From: an uncultured Wenzhouxiangella sp.
GTDB taxonomy: Bacteria; Pseudomonadota; Gammaproteobacteria; Xanthomonadales; Wenzhouxiangellaceae
DNA: 64,000 nt
Assembly: GCA_913057195.1 (NCBI GenBank)
Contig: CAJXNL010000004.1
Span: forward strand, 55,231-119,230
Direction of reading: 5' to 3'
The position numbers were made by a program, and so were the translations under genes. Positions 42,703 through 52,360 of this stretch are shown in pieces (the first letter of the stretch is position 1; every line of letters begins with the position of its first letter). The notes under the pieces are model-generated. The model did no database searches. It was not told where the DNA came from and worked only from the letters and a program-made list of their open reading frames with translations.

Positions 42703-45700
42703 CGCAGTTTGGCCGCTGCAATGCCCTCGATGGCGTTAACAGCGGCCAGCAGCTCAGCCGAAGGTGCCACGTGCCAGTCCTCTCCCAGTTTCACTAAGGC
42801 TTGGGCGCGCGTGTTTTGATAGCGCAAGATGACCGGGGTCTGACCGCGTCGATACGGCTGCAGCGCAGCGGCCAGATTGACGTCGAGTGCGCCGGTGTTG
42901 CCGTTGACTTGGATTTCCAAACCGCGCGCAAAATGTCCGCGCGCCTCATCAAGGTCCATGATCTCATCGGCCACCATGCGATGGCCGCCACGGTACTCAT
43001 CGACTTCGACTCGGCCCTTAATGACGAGCACGGCGTCGACGGCCAAGCGGTGGCCAATCTGCGCAAACAACTTCTCAAACACCGCCACCTCAACGCGCCC
43101 TGTCCCATCATCCAGGGTCAGAAAGTGCCCGCGTCCAATGCGTTTTTGCATGGCCATCACAATGCCGGCCAGGGTCATCTCAACCCCGCGCTGGCGCCCA
43201 TAGCGCCCGCCGCCTTGGTCGGTTTCTGTTGGGCTGGGCTGGGGCGCGGCGATCAATGCGCTCAAGCCCTCCATGGGGGTGGTGGTGAAGGCAGTGACCT
43301 CATCGCGCACTTCATCCATGGGGTGGCCAGACAAAAACAATCCCAGCGCTTCGCGCTCCGCTTTGAGCTGTTGGAGGGGCGTCCAGGTCGGCATCGGGGG
43401 TGACGACGCTAGATCGGTCGCCGCTTGAGCGGCTGTCACCTCATGGTCCTCGCTGGCGGCCTCAGGTGCCAGACCGAATAGGCTGGCTTGGCCTGCCGCC
43501 CGGTCCTTTTGGATTTGTTCAGCGCGCGACAGCGCATCACCGAGACGATGCATCAATTCAGCGCGGTTGTCATTGAGCTGATCCATAGCGCCGGCCTTGA
43601 TCAGCCCTTCGAGCGTTCGTTTATTGACTTTGCCCATGTCAATCTCGGTGCACAAGCTTTCGAGGTCATCAATGCCCCCTAGGCGCTGTCTGGCCTCGAT
43701 GAGGTTTTCAATGGCGCCAACGCCGACACCTTTGATCGCGCCCAACCCGTAGCGAATGTCACCATTTTCAACTTGGAATCGGTGGTTGGAGGCATTGACA
43801 TCAGGTGGCAGCACCGACAGGCCCATGGCTTTGCAGTCGTCGATGAGCATCGCGATCTTGTCGGTTTTATCGAGATCAGCGCTCAGCACCGCCGCCATGA
43901 ATTCAGCAGGGTAGTGTGTTTTAAGCCAAGCGGTTTGATAGGCCACCAGCGCATAGGCCACTGAGTGCGACTTGTTAAAGCCATACCGAGCAAAAGTCTC
44001 CATCAAGTCAAAAATGGATTCGGCTTGTTTGGCCGACAGGCCATTGTCTTGGGCACCGGCCACAAACCCGACACGCTGGCGCTCCATCTCATCGACATTT
44101 TTCTTGCCCATCGCGCGCCGGAGGATATCGGCCTGACCTAAGGTATAGCCGGCCAGATCCTGTGCAATTTGCATGACTTGTTCTTGATATAGGATCACGC
44201 CATAGGTGGGTTTAAGGATGGGTTCGGCCAGTGGATGCGGATATTTAACTGGGGTCTTGCCGTGTTTTCTGTTGATGTACTCATCCACCATCCCGGCATC
44301 CAGCGGCCCGGGTCGGTAGAGCGCCACCGCCGCCACTATGTCATCAAAGGCATCGGGCTTGAGTTTTCGAAGCAGCTCTTTCATGCCCGCTGACTCAAGC
44401 TGGAATACCGCTGTCGTATGCGCTTTTTGCAGCGTTTTAAAAGACGCCGCATCATCGAGGGGGATGTCATCTAGACTGATCGCAGACTCACCTTGTGCGC
44501 TGCGGTTGGCATTGACGGCTTTTAACGCCCAGTCAATGATGGTGAGGTTTCTCAGGCCCAAAAAGTCGAATTTCACCAGCCCGACAGATTCGACATCGTT
44601 TTTGTCATATTGCGTCAGCACAGAGCTGCCGTCGGGTTCGGTATACAGCGGGGTGAAGTCGGTCAGTGCTGAGGGCGCAATCACCAACCCCCCTGCATGT
44701 TTGCCTGCGTTGCGCGCCAGGCCCTCCAATGAACGAGCCAAGTCGATGATGGAGCGTGTGTCTTCCTCGCTGTCATAGCGCTGGGTCAGCTCTGGCTCTT
44801 CTTCAAACGCTTTTTCCAGCGTCATGTCTGGCCGGGCGGGGATCAACTTGGCAATGGAGTCGACAAAGCCGTAGTTGTAGCCCAGCACCCGACCACAGTC
44901 TCTGACCACGGCTTTGGCCGCCATCGTGCCATAGGTGATGATCTGGCTCACTTGGTCACGTCCGTAAGTGTCGGCCACATACTCGATAACGCGATCTCGA
45001 CCTTCGACACAAAAGTCGATATCAAAGTCGGGCATGGACACGCGGTCGGGGTTTAAGAAGCGCTCAAACAGCAAGTCATACCGCAGCGGATCCACGTCGG
45101 TAATGCCCAAAGACCAACCCACAACCGATCCCGCGCCTGAGCCACGGCCCGGACCAACGGGGACGTCGTTGTTTCTTGCCCAAGCGATAAAATCGGCCAC
45201 GATCAAAAAATACCCTGCAAAGCCCATTGACAGGATGACACCCAATTCATGCTGGAGACGCTGGGTATAGTCGTCTTCGGTCATCGCCGGAGCCAAACCG
45301 TGGCGATCCAAACGCGCCTTGAGTCCCTGTTGGGCTTTTTGGGTTAAAAACTCTGCCTCTGTTTGACCTTCGGGCACTGGGAAAGCAGGCAGGGCATATT
45401 CGCCCAGGCGCATCTCAAAATTGCAGCGCTTGGCCAATTCCACCGCGTTAGACAAGGCAATGGGCAAATCAGCGAATGTGTCGGCCATGGCTTCGGGGCT
45501 TTTGAAATACTGCTGATCAACAAACTCACGCGCGCGTCGTTTGTCGTCCAATAGGCGGCCTTGGTGAATGCACACCCGTGCCTCGTGGGCAAAGTAGTCT
45601 TGCTCATGTAAAAATCGCACATCGTTGCTGGCGACAATGGGCACCTCATGGTCGATGGCGAGCTTCAGCATGAAGGGTTCGAGTTGGCGTTCAGTCTCTC

Positions 45701-46223
45701 GGCCCAGGCGCTCAATGGCGATATACAAGCGATCATCGAACTGAGCCTGATAGGCTTTTAATTGTTTCGAGGCCAGATCGGGTTTGTTGTGCTGCAGCGC
45801 GTGTCCGAGCACCGAGTCTTGGCCCAACAGGCACATCAAGCCCTCGCTGTGCCGCATCAGCCAGGTGAAATGGATCACCGGGCGGCCGCGGGCGTTGCGG
45901 CCCTCTAGAAAACTTTTTGAGATCAGCTGGCACAGGTTGAGATAGCCTTGCGTGTTTTGCACCAGCACGGTGACCACCCCGATCTCCTGTGTTGATTCAG
46001 GGTCCTGGATCAACAAGTCCGCGCCGCAGATGGGCTTGATGCCGCTGGCGATCGCGCGTTGATAAAATTTAACCCAGCCAAACAGATTGGACCAATCAGT
46101 GATTGCCACGGCTGGCATGTTCAGCTCGCAGGCTCGATCGATCAGTTCGTTGATTCGAACAATGCCGTCTTCCAGCGAATATTCACTGTGCACGCGAAGG
46201 TGAACGAACCCAGACTGGCTCAT
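42696..46223 (-). CDS. dnaE: DNA polymerase III alpha subunit
   Basis: The ATG at 46223 (MSQSGFVHLRVHSEYSLEDG) opens the PHP domain; the 51-codon upstream extension in the track is not conserved in type. The product is 1175 residues, near E. coli DnaE. Catalytic acidic residues lie in SMPDFDIDFCVEGRD and related palm segments; the finger region includes KKNVDEMERQRVGF. A tandem HhH region and OB fold (TLAGIVMAMQKRIGRGHFLTL) are followed by a C-terminal tau-binding part. This is the replicative polymerase, DnaE1 rather than the error-prone DnaE2. Confidence 0.97.
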   Translation of the reverse strand: MSQSGFVHLRVHSEYSLEDGIVRINELIDRACELNMPAVAITDWSNLFGWVKFYQRAIASGIKPICGADLLIQDPESTQEIGVVTVLVQNTQGYLNLCQLISKSFLEGRNARGRPVIHFTWLMRHSEGLMCLLGQDSVLGHALQHNKPDLASKQLKAYQAQFDDRLYIAIERLGRETERQLEPFMLKLAIDHEVPIVASNDVRFLHEQDYFAHEARVCIHQGRLLDDKRRAREFVDQQYFKSPEAMADTFADLPIALSNAVELAKRCNFEMRLGEYALPAFPVPEGQTEAEFLTQKAQQGLKARLDRHGLAPAMTEDDYTQRLQHELGVILSMGFAGYFLIVADFIAWARNNDVPVGPGRGSGAGSVVGWSLGITDVDPLRYDLLFERFLNPDRVSMPDFDIDFCVEGRDRVIEYVADTYGRDQVSQIITYGTMAAKAVVRDCGRVLGYNYGFVDSIAKLIPARPDMTLEKAFEEEPELTQRYDSEEDTRSIIDLARSLEGLARNAGKHAGGLVIAPSALTDFTPLYTEPDGSSVLTQYDKNDVESVGLVKFDFLGLRNLTIIDWALKAVNANRSAQGESAISLDDIPLDDAASFKTLQKAHTTAVFQLESAGMKELLRKLKPDAFDDIVAAVALYRPGPLDAGMVDEYINRKHGKTPVKYPHPLAEPILKPTYGVILYQEQVMQIAQDLAGYTLGQADILRRAMGKKNVDEMERQRVGFVAGAQDNGLSAKQAESIFDLMETFARYGFNKSHSVAYALVAYQTAWLKTHYPAEFMAAVLSADLDKTDKIAMLIDDCKAMGLSVLPPDVNASNHRFQVENGDIRYGLGAIKGVGVGAIENLIEARQRLGGIDDLESLCTEIDMGKVNKRTLEGLIKAGAMDQLNDNRAELMHRLGDALSRAEQIQKDRAAGQASLFGLAPEAASEDHEVTAAQAATDLASSPPMPTWTPLQQLKAEREALGLFLSGHPMDEVRDEVTAFTTTPMEGLSALIAAPQPSPTETDQGGGRYGRQRGVEMTLAGIVMAMQKRIGRGHFLTLDDGTGRVEVAVFEKLFAQIGHRLAVDAVLVIKGRVEVDEYRGGHRMVADEIMDLDEARGHFARGLEIQVNGNTGALDVNLAAALQPYRRGQTPVILRYQNTRAQALVKLGEDWHVAPSAELLAAVNAIEGIAAAKLRY

Positions 46224-46345
46224 GGGTGTTGCCTCATTGGGGGCAAATGGTTTGAGTCGGCCGGCATCGATTGAGGGGTGGGATGGTTTCTCGTTCAATC
46301 TCGGAGATCCATTGTGCCAGATTTCGGATGGTATAAGATAGGCGG

Positions 46346-47800
46346 ATGTCGAGTTCGCCTGAAAACCCGTCCTCAAGTCCCAGTTTGGCTCAGGCGCTGT
46401 TGCCCATTGCGCTGCTGATCATAATGTTGGCCACCTCTGTTGTGCTGTTTGGTGACAGCTCGTCGTATGGCCCCAATCAGATCGCGTTGCTGATTGCCGC
46501 AGCGGTGGCGGTGCTGGTCGGGCTCTACAATGGCCTGAGTTGGTCGTACCTACAAGAAGGCATTGTCCAAGGCATTTCGGTGGCTTTGGGCGCGATTTTG
46601 ATCATCTTGACGGTGGGCGCATTGGTGGGCACTTGGCTGCTGGCCGGAATTGTGCCGACCATGATCTATTTTGGCCTTGAGTTGCTGAGCCCGTCGTGGT
46701 TTTATGCCGCCAGCTGCCTGATGTGTGCGGTGGTGGCGGTGTCAATCGGCAGCTCTTGGACCACCGCCGCCACCATTGGAGTGGCGCTGATGGGGATCGC
46801 TTCAGGCCTGGAGCTGTCGCTGCCGATCGCCGCCGGCGCGGTGGTCTCTGGCGCCTACTTTGGCGACAAAATGTCGCCTTTATCTGACACGACCAACCTG
46901 GCCCCCGCGGTCAGCGGCAGCGAGCTGTTTGCCCACATGCGCTACATGCTTTGGGTGTCTGTGCCTGCTTTGGGGCTGGCCTTGATCGCCTATACCGCAC
47001 TGGGCTTGTCAGGGGATGTCTCGAGCACAGGACAGACGCTTGTTCAGATGCAACGAGATCTCGATGAGTTGTTCAACATCAGCCCTTTAATGTTGATTCC
47101 ATTGGGATTTTTATTTGTTTTGGCGGCACTCGGGCAGCCGGCGTTGCCCAGCATTTTCGTCGGTGCCTTACTGGGGGCGGTGTGGGCGCTGATTTTTCAG
47201 CCTGAGCGGGTGGCAGCCATGGCAACCGATGGAGATGGGCTTTTGTCGGGCGTGCAAGCGGTGTGGCTGGCGTTATCCGACGGCACCACGGTGAGCAGTG
47301 GCAATGAGACTTTGGATGAACTGCTCAGTGGCGGTGGCATGTCATCCATGCTGAACACGGTCTGGCTGGTCATCTGTGCCATGACCTTTGGCGGTGTGAT
47401 GGAACAAACCGGTCTGCTCCGTCGGGTGCTGACCACGTTGCTTGGCTTCATTAAGACCACCGCCTCGTTGATCACCACCACCATCTTGACCGCTTTTTCA
47501 ACCAATATCTTGACCGCTGATCAATACATCGCTTTGGTGTTGCCAGGGCGCATGTTCAAAGCCGAGTACGCCGCGCGTGGACTTGACCCTAGGGTGCTGT
47601 CAAGGAGCCTTGAGAATGGGGGCACCATCACATCGGTGTTGATTCCGTGGAACACCTGCGCGGTGTTTATGTTTGGTGTGCTGGGAGTGAGCCCGATTCA
47701 ATACGCGCCGTATGCCTTTTTTGCGTTGCTGGTTCCCCTGATCGGTATCGGCTACGCCTTTTTCGATTTCAAGATCCTGCGCTTAGCTGAGACACCATAG
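46346..47800 (+). CDS. nhaC: NhaC-family Na+/H+ antiporter
   Basis: The 484-residue product has about 11-12 transmembrane helices. NhaC features include SIGSSWTTAATIGVALMGIA, GAVVSGAYFGDKMSPLSDTTNLAPAVSG and the late GGTITSVLIPWNTCAVFM segment. It exchanges sodium for protons, in line with a marine or saline habitat. An extended -10 (TGGTATAAG, 46329-46337) lies 8 nt before the ATG. AGGCGG abuts the start codon too closely to act as a Shine-Dalgarno, so a near-leaderless mRNA is possible. The 3' end overlaps the convergent TraB-family gene by 32 bp. Confidence 0.92.
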   Translation: MSSSPENPSSSPSLAQALLPIALLIIMLATSVVLFGDSSSYGPNQIALLIAAAVAVLVGLYNGLSWSYLQEGIVQGISVALGAILIILTVGALVGTWLLAGIVPTMIYFGLELLSPSWFYAASCLMCAVVAVSIGSSWTTAATIGVALMGIASGLELSLPIAAGAVVSGAYFGDKMSPLSDTTNLAPAVSGSELFAHMRYMLWVSVPALGLALIAYTALGLSGDVSSTGQTLVQMQRDLDELFNISPLMLIPLGFLFVLAALGQPALPSIFVGALLGAVWALIFQPERVAAMATDGDGLLSGVQAVWLALSDGTTVSSGNETLDELLSGGGMSSMLNTVWLVICAMTFGGVMEQTGLLRRVLTTLLGFIKTTASLITTTILTAFSTNILTADQYIALVLPGRMFKAEYAARGLDPRVLSRSLENGGTITSVLIPWNTCAVFMFGVLGVSPIQYAPYAFFALLVPLIGIGYAFFDFKILRLAETP

Positions 47801-49061
47801 ACAACCCCGCGATCCATGTGCCGGCTGCCGAGCCGAGGTTGGATAAGAAAAAGACCAAAAATACCCGTGAGATGCGATTTTGGTACCAACCTTTGAGGGT
47901 CATGGCATCGTCTCGCAACGCGTCGAAGTCACCCACAGTGGGTTTGCGCAGCCAAGCTTCTGTAGCGCCGGTGACCATACCCGCTCCGACGGTGGGGTTC
48001 AGTGAGGTCAGTGGCGCTGCCAGTAACGCGACAATGACTGTGAGTGGATGGGCCCGTGCCAGTGCCGCGCCCACGGCAGACAAGCCCCCATTGATCAATA
48101 CCCAGGTCGATACCAGTGCCCAACCCAGCTCGGGCGAGCGTGAAAAACCCACCGCAAATCCAAACACCACCAAGACCAAAATGGCCCACGGCACGACCTT
48201 CCACAGCGAAGATTTCGGTGGGGCGTGCTCCAAGGATTCGATGGTGGTCTCAGGCGGCGCGGTACTTTTAAGGGCGTGTTCGGTGCCAGCGAGGTGACCT
48301 GCCCCGATCACTGCCAGGACTTTCTTGCTTTGGTTGTCGGTCGCGGGCTCGGGGGCATCCAACAGGAGCTTGGCGGCCATATAACGGTCTCGTTCTGCGA
48401 TCAGCCCCTCATAGAGCTCGGGACTGGCTTCAGAAAACTGCGAGAACGTTTGATCAAGCAGATCGCCTTGTTTGAGGTTCTCGATCTCCTCGGCGGTGAC
48501 TTGCTCTTTTGAGAACATCGAGAAGAAAAGCCCATTGAGCATCACCCAGCGACGCCACCAACCCAAGTGGGCGCTGGCCCGGCGCAGCGTGATGCCGATA
48601 TCACGATCAATCAGTTGAATTGGCAGATCATGTGCCTGAGCGCGTTCCACCGCGACTTTCATCTCAGCGCCGGGTTCGATTCCCAGCTGCTCAGCGATCC
48701 GACGCTGATAAGCCGACAGCGCCAGTGAGGCCATCATCATTCCGGCCTTGCCCTGACGCAAGACCGCAAACAGGTCCATGTCTCGCCATCGGTTGTTTTC
48801 TGTCAGCGCTTGGTAGCGTGGTTGACACAGCTCGACCGCCACCGCATCAAAGTAGTTGGTCTCAATAAGGTCTTTAACCACAGCAGCGCTGGTTTGCGAG
48901 ACATGGGCGGTGCCCAACAAAACGTATTGCGCCCCTTGGGTGTTGACCACAGCGAGGGGCTCATCGCCTGCCAGCGTTCGGATGGTCTCTGGCAATTCGA
49001 GGAGATCGCTCCCCGCGGGCGGGTTGTGGGGTTGATCAGTGGGTTGATCGGTCATGTCCAT
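47769..49061 (-). CDS. TraB/PrgY-family membrane protein
   Basis: The product is 430 residues if started at ATG 49061; a second ATG six nt later is also possible. The N-terminal domain has the TraB signatures: VLLGTAHVSQTSAAVV (GxxH motif), FDAVAVELCQPRYQAL (ELDxxR-like), and VIGAGHLAGTEHAL. Three or four transmembrane helices fill the C-terminal third. TraB in Enterococcus limits pheromone production and is predicted to be a Tiki-like metalloprotease; the bacterial role outside that setting is unclear. Confidence 0.85.
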   Translation of the reverse strand: MDMTDQPTDQPHNPPAGSDLLELPETIRTLAGDEPLAVVNTQGAQYVLLGTAHVSQTSAAVVKDLIETNYFDAVAVELCQPRYQALTENNRWRDMDLFAVLRQGKAGMMMASLALSAYQRRIAEQLGIEPGAEMKVAVERAQAHDLPIQLIDRDIGITLRRASAHLGWWRRWVMLNGLFFSMFSKEQVTAEEIENLKQGDLLDQTFSQFSEASPELYEGLIAERDRYMAAKLLLDAPEPATDNQSKKVLAVIGAGHLAGTEHALKSTAPPETTIESLEHAPPKSSLWKVVPWAILVLVVFGFAVGFSRSPELGWALVSTWVLINGGLSAVGAALARAHPLTVIVALLAAPLTSLNPTVGAGMVTGATEAWLRKPTVGDFDALRDDAMTLKGWYQNRISRVFLVFFLSNLGSAAGTWIAGLSMVSQLSAGS

Positions 49062-49172
49062 TCGCTTGGCGTCGGGCGAGATACAAAGACGCTCAGTGTA
49101 GCCAAAATGGACCAGAGGCACACAAGAAACTTGTTATGATTTCGATCGGTTGCTGGAGCATGGAAGGTTTAA

Positions 49173-49553
49173 ATGATTGAGACTGGCGTGAGTTTTTGGG
49201 CAGGTCTGGGCTTTGGTACATTGCTGGGCGGACTGCTGGTGGGTTTGATGGTCTGGTGGCGTGCGCATCATCTGAACCAAAGCGGGCGCTCAATTGAAGC
49301 ACTCGAGGCAGAGCATGCCAAGTTTAGAAGCCAAGTCAACGACCATTTCGTTGAGACTGCTGAGTTAATCAACCGCCTGACTGACAGCTATAAGGAAGTG
49401 TTTGACCATTTGAGCCAAGGGGCTGATCAGTTGGTCGAGGACGCTGTGATTCGACAATCCATGCCAAAAGTTGGAGATCAGGAGGTGAGATTAAAGCACA
49501 TTGGCCACCGAGTGACCATGGAAGACGAATCAACCAAGAAGAATAATACCTAG
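49173..49553 (+). CDS. zapG: YhcB/ZapG-family (DUF1043) envelope protein
   Basis: The 126-residue protein has one N-terminal transmembrane helix (about 6-30; GLGFGTLLGGLLVGLMVWW) and a cytosolic coiled coil with the family pattern NDHFVETAELINRLTDSYKEVFDHLSQGA. In E. coli YhcB (ZapG) helps coordinate cell elongation and division. The start follows GAAGG. A strong hairpin lies downstream. Confidence 0.88.
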   Translation: MIETGVSFWAGLGFGTLLGGLLVGLMVWWRAHHLNQSGRSIEALEAEHAKFRSQVNDHFVETAELINRLTDSYKEVFDHLSQGADQLVEDAVIRQSMPKVGDQEVRLKHIGHRVTMEDESTKKNNT

Positions 49554-49593
49554 AATTCAGTCCCGACTTCCACTCCCACAGACATCGGCGCTA

Positions 49594-49635
49594 TTGGCCC
49601 TCATCATCGGTGTGCGTATCGATGATGAGGGCCAA
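49594..49635. terminator. Perfect 16-bp hairpin between convergent zapG and the S9 peptidase gene
   Basis: TTGGCCCTCATCATCG and CGATGATGAGGGCCAA form an uninterrupted 16-bp stem with a 10-nt loop. It ends 12 bp from the S9 peptidase stop and begins 40 bp after the zapG stop. No T-run follows on either strand. Bidirectional termination or 3'-end protection is likely. Confidence 0.55.
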
Positions 49636-49647
49636 AAGCCTCATCGA

Positions 49648-51735
49648 TCAGGGTGAGCTGTTGGAGCCGCCACTGGTCCCGTTGTCGGGATAGCGGTCAA
49701 ACCATTCCAGGATGTTGTCTATTTTGGCGATCAGGCGCGAGGGCCGACTGGCGATGCCATGGGCGGTTCCAGGCAGTCGGACCATCACGGTCTCAACACG
49801 CGCCAATTGCAACGCTTGATAGTACTGCTCTGTTTCAGACATGGGGGTTCTGAAGTCCTCCTCACCAGTGATCAGCAAAGTCGGTGTCGTGACATTGCCC
49901 ACGAGCGACAGTGGTGAGCGCTCCCAGTAGTGTTCAAACTCCTCCCAAGGCATGCCGGGGAATTGATGCTTGATTTGGCCTGGATAGTAATCGCCCGTTA
50001 AAGTTTTGGATATCCAGTTGATGACGGGCTTGGCCACGGCCGCGGCTTGGAAACGATCGGTCAGGCCTATGGCATACGCCGTGGCGATTCCGCCGGCTGA
50101 GCCACCGGTAATGTAGAGCCGGTCCGGGTCAATAAAGCCCTGATCGATCATGGCATCCACCCCCGACATGTGATCACCGAAATCTTCATCGGAGGAGTAT
50201 TTGTACTCTAGGAGCATGCCAAAGTCTCGGCCATACCCCGCTGAGCCACGGTGGTTGTCGTAGAAAACGACATACCCTTCAGCGGCCATCCGCTGCATCT
50301 CAGCCGAAAAGTGCGGGCCATAAGCGAGGTGTGGGCCTCCATGAATTTCAAGAATCAATGGGTAAGTCTTGTTGGGGTCAAAGCCTGGTGGGGTGAGGTA
50401 CCAGCCTTGAATCTCGGTGCCATCAACAGAGGAGTTATAAACAATCTCATGGACATCGCCCAATTGACGTTGTCCTAACAAATTCGCATTTAAGTCGGTG
50501 AGTTGCCGCACTTGGCCTTGGCCGGGATGAATCCAGACATTGGCCGGTGTTTTTTCAGTGCCATGGGTGTAGACAATGGAACCGTTGCCGGACACGGCAT
50601 AATCGCCACTGACATAAGGTCTGCCGATGGTGGTGCCGTTTAAGCGGTCAATCAAGACCTCGGTGTCGCCGTCCAAGTCCATCCGAGCGACTTTCCGCCA
50701 GCCCCGGTCGGTGTAGTGAAAATAAATCGATGCCCCATCCGGCGCCCAGTGTGGCTCCTCGATGGAGCGATCCAAGTCTTCACCAAGGATCCGCAAGTTG
50801 CTGCCATCGGCGTCAATCAGGCCCAGGCTGTTGATGGTGTATTGGCGTCCTTGGTGATCATCGCGCTCGAAGGCGATGGTTTGCCCATCGGGTGAGACCG
50901 CGGGCGATCCTTCTTCACCTGGAAAGTCGGTCAGCTGCGTGAGCTCATTGCCGGCAATACTGATCCTGTAGAGATCGCGTTCGGTCAATTCGTATTGCCA
51001 ATCCTGGTTGCGGTTGGCTGAAAACACGATGCCGCTGCCATCAGGCATCCAGGCCAAGGGTCCGTTGTGGTTGTAATCACCCGATGTCAGCTGGCGCGCA
51101 GCACCGCCATCCGTGGGCACCACAAACACGTGCCGGAAGCCAGGTTCCAAGTAGCCGCGGCCATCGAAGCGGTAAACCACGCTGTCGATCACCACCGGAG
51201 GCTCCGCCCATTTGGCGTTGTCGGGTTTGGCTGGGGGGGTCGCCAAGGCGGGCTTTTCAGCGGGCACATGCATTGTGAACGCGATGAATTGACCGTCCGG
51301 GGACCAGGCCATCGATGAGGGGGATTCGACAAGATTGCTGATCATGGCAGTTTGACCCGTCGACATCCAGCGAACAAACAGCTGGCTGGTCCCTGCCTCG
51401 TCTTTGGCCACGTAAGCCAAGCGATCACCGCTGGGTGAGAAGCGCGGCGAGGTGTAGTTGCCGCGTCCAGACAAAAGGGGCTGATGGCCGCTGCCGTCTG
51501 CGCTGATTGTCCAAAGGTTGGAGCGCACGCAATCACACATGATGTCGTGGATGGCGCGTGCATAAACTATGTGTTCGCCATCAGGTGAGATCTCGACATC
51601 GCGGACATATTGCAAGTCGAACAGGTCTTCAGATTGCAGCGTTGAATCTGTGGCGAATGCCCCTGTTGAGACCGAGGGTGCGGCGAGCACGAGGCCCAGT
51701 GAAAACCCAACTAACACTCCAAGGTTGGTGCGCAT
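49648..51735 (-). CDS. S9 family prolyl oligopeptidase / acylaminoacyl peptidase, secreted
   Basis: The ATG at 51735 follows GGGAG and gives 695 residues; the track starts 47 codons earlier. A signal peptide (MRTNLGVLVGFSLGLVLAAPSVSTGAFA) is present. A seven-bladed WD/TolB-like propeller (about 40-420) is marked by repeats such as SPDGEHIVYAR, SPSGDRLAYVAK and SPDGQTIAFERD. The alpha/beta-hydrolase domain has the nucleophile in ITGGSAGGIATAYAIG, Asp in ITGEEDFRTPM and His in LPGTAHGIASRPS. It degrades peptides in the periplasm or outside the cell. Confidence 0.93.
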   Translation of the reverse strand: MRTNLGVLVGFSLGLVLAAPSVSTGAFATDSTLQSEDLFDLQYVRDVEISPDGEHIVYARAIHDIMCDCVRSNLWTISADGSGHQPLLSGRGNYTSPRFSPSGDRLAYVAKDEAGTSQLFVRWMSTGQTAMISNLVESPSSMAWSPDGQFIAFTMHVPAEKPALATPPAKPDNAKWAEPPVVIDSVVYRFDGRGYLEPGFRHVFVVPTDGGAARQLTSGDYNHNGPLAWMPDGSGIVFSANRNQDWQYELTERDLYRISIAGNELTQLTDFPGEEGSPAVSPDGQTIAFERDDHQGRQYTINSLGLIDADGSNLRILGEDLDRSIEEPHWAPDGASIYFHYTDRGWRKVARMDLDGDTEVLIDRLNGTTIGRPYVSGDYAVSGNGSIVYTHGTEKTPANVWIHPGQGQVRQLTDLNANLLGQRQLGDVHEIVYNSSVDGTEIQGWYLTPPGFDPNKTYPLILEIHGGPHLAYGPHFSAEMQRMAAEGYVVFYDNHRGSAGYGRDFGMLLEYKYSSDEDFGDHMSGVDAMIDQGFIDPDRLYITGGSAGGIATAYAIGLTDRFQAAAVAKPVINWISKTLTGDYYPGQIKHQFPGMPWEEFEHYWERSPLSLVGNVTTPTLLITGEEDFRTPMSETEQYYQALQLARVETVMVRLPGTAHGIASRPSRLIAKIDNILEWFDRYPDNGTSGGSNSSP

Positions 51736-51881
51736 GAAAGAACTCCCAGTTGATCGATGCCGAATAAAAAGTCTAGCACAGAGTGCTTGAGTCGCTATTG
51801 GGGCTGCTGATGATGCCAGCGCATGCTCAAGTGGCCCCAGTCTAAAGTGGCGGGGTGGTGGTGGATGGCAGACCAACTATG

Positions 51882-51907
51882 CCCAATCACCAAAATCGGT
51901 GATTGGG
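51882..51907. terminator. Hairpin just downstream of ssrA, no U-tract
   Basis: CCCAATCACC and GGTGATTGGG form a perfect 10-bp stem with a 6-nt loop, ending 13 nt beyond the tmRNA CCA end. It probably stops or bounds the ssrA precursor; no T-run follows on the minus strand. Confidence 0.5.
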
Positions 51908-51920
51908 ACTTGGAGGAATT

Positions 51921-52277
51921 TGGTGGAGGCGGCGGGAGTCGAACCCGCGTCCGCAAACCATCTGATCTCGGTTCTACATGCTTAGCCCGCTCGATTTTTT
52001 CTTATCAACAGGCCGCCCGAGGGGCAGGGCATACCTGGTGACCAGTTGCGGTTTGATTTAACGCATCACCCCGAAACTCGATGATGCGCGATCCTACTCA
52101 ATGATCTCTAGTCGGAAGCGTAGGCTCAACCGGTAGAGAGCAGGCTGGGTTTATGCAGCCAGTGCGTAGTTGTCGTCGTTGGCAACTAACTTTTTTACAG
52201 CCAGATTTAACGAGGGTTGCTGTCTCCTCGGCATGCCCCAAGGTACGTCCGATCCACGTCGAAGCCGGTACGCCCCC
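51921..52277 (-). ncRNA. ssrA: Transfer-messenger RNA (tmRNA)
   Basis: On the minus strand the RNA starts GGGGGCGTACCGGCTTCGACG and ends GGGTTCGACTCCCGCCGCCTCCACCA; the acceptor halves GGGGGCG and CGCCTCC pair, and CCA is encoded. The tag reading frame at 52183-52151 is GCC AAC GAC GAC AAC TAC GCA CTG GCT GCA TAA, giving ANDDNYALAA, one residue different from the E. coli tag. The length of about 357 nt is typical of a one-piece tmRNA with four pseudoknots. It tags stalled nascent chains for degradation together with SmpB, encoded 83 bp upstream. Confidence 0.96.
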
Positions 52278-52360
52278 AATAGGGATAATCTTCAGTCTAC
52301 CATTTAGGAACGCTGGGGTGACAGAAAGTTCCCAACAATGCCCATCGGGCCGATATGAGC

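Noticed and set aside
42801-43403. 200-aa plus-strand ORF inside dnaE
   Set aside because: Antisense shadow of the DnaE OB-fold region; no start signal or family match.
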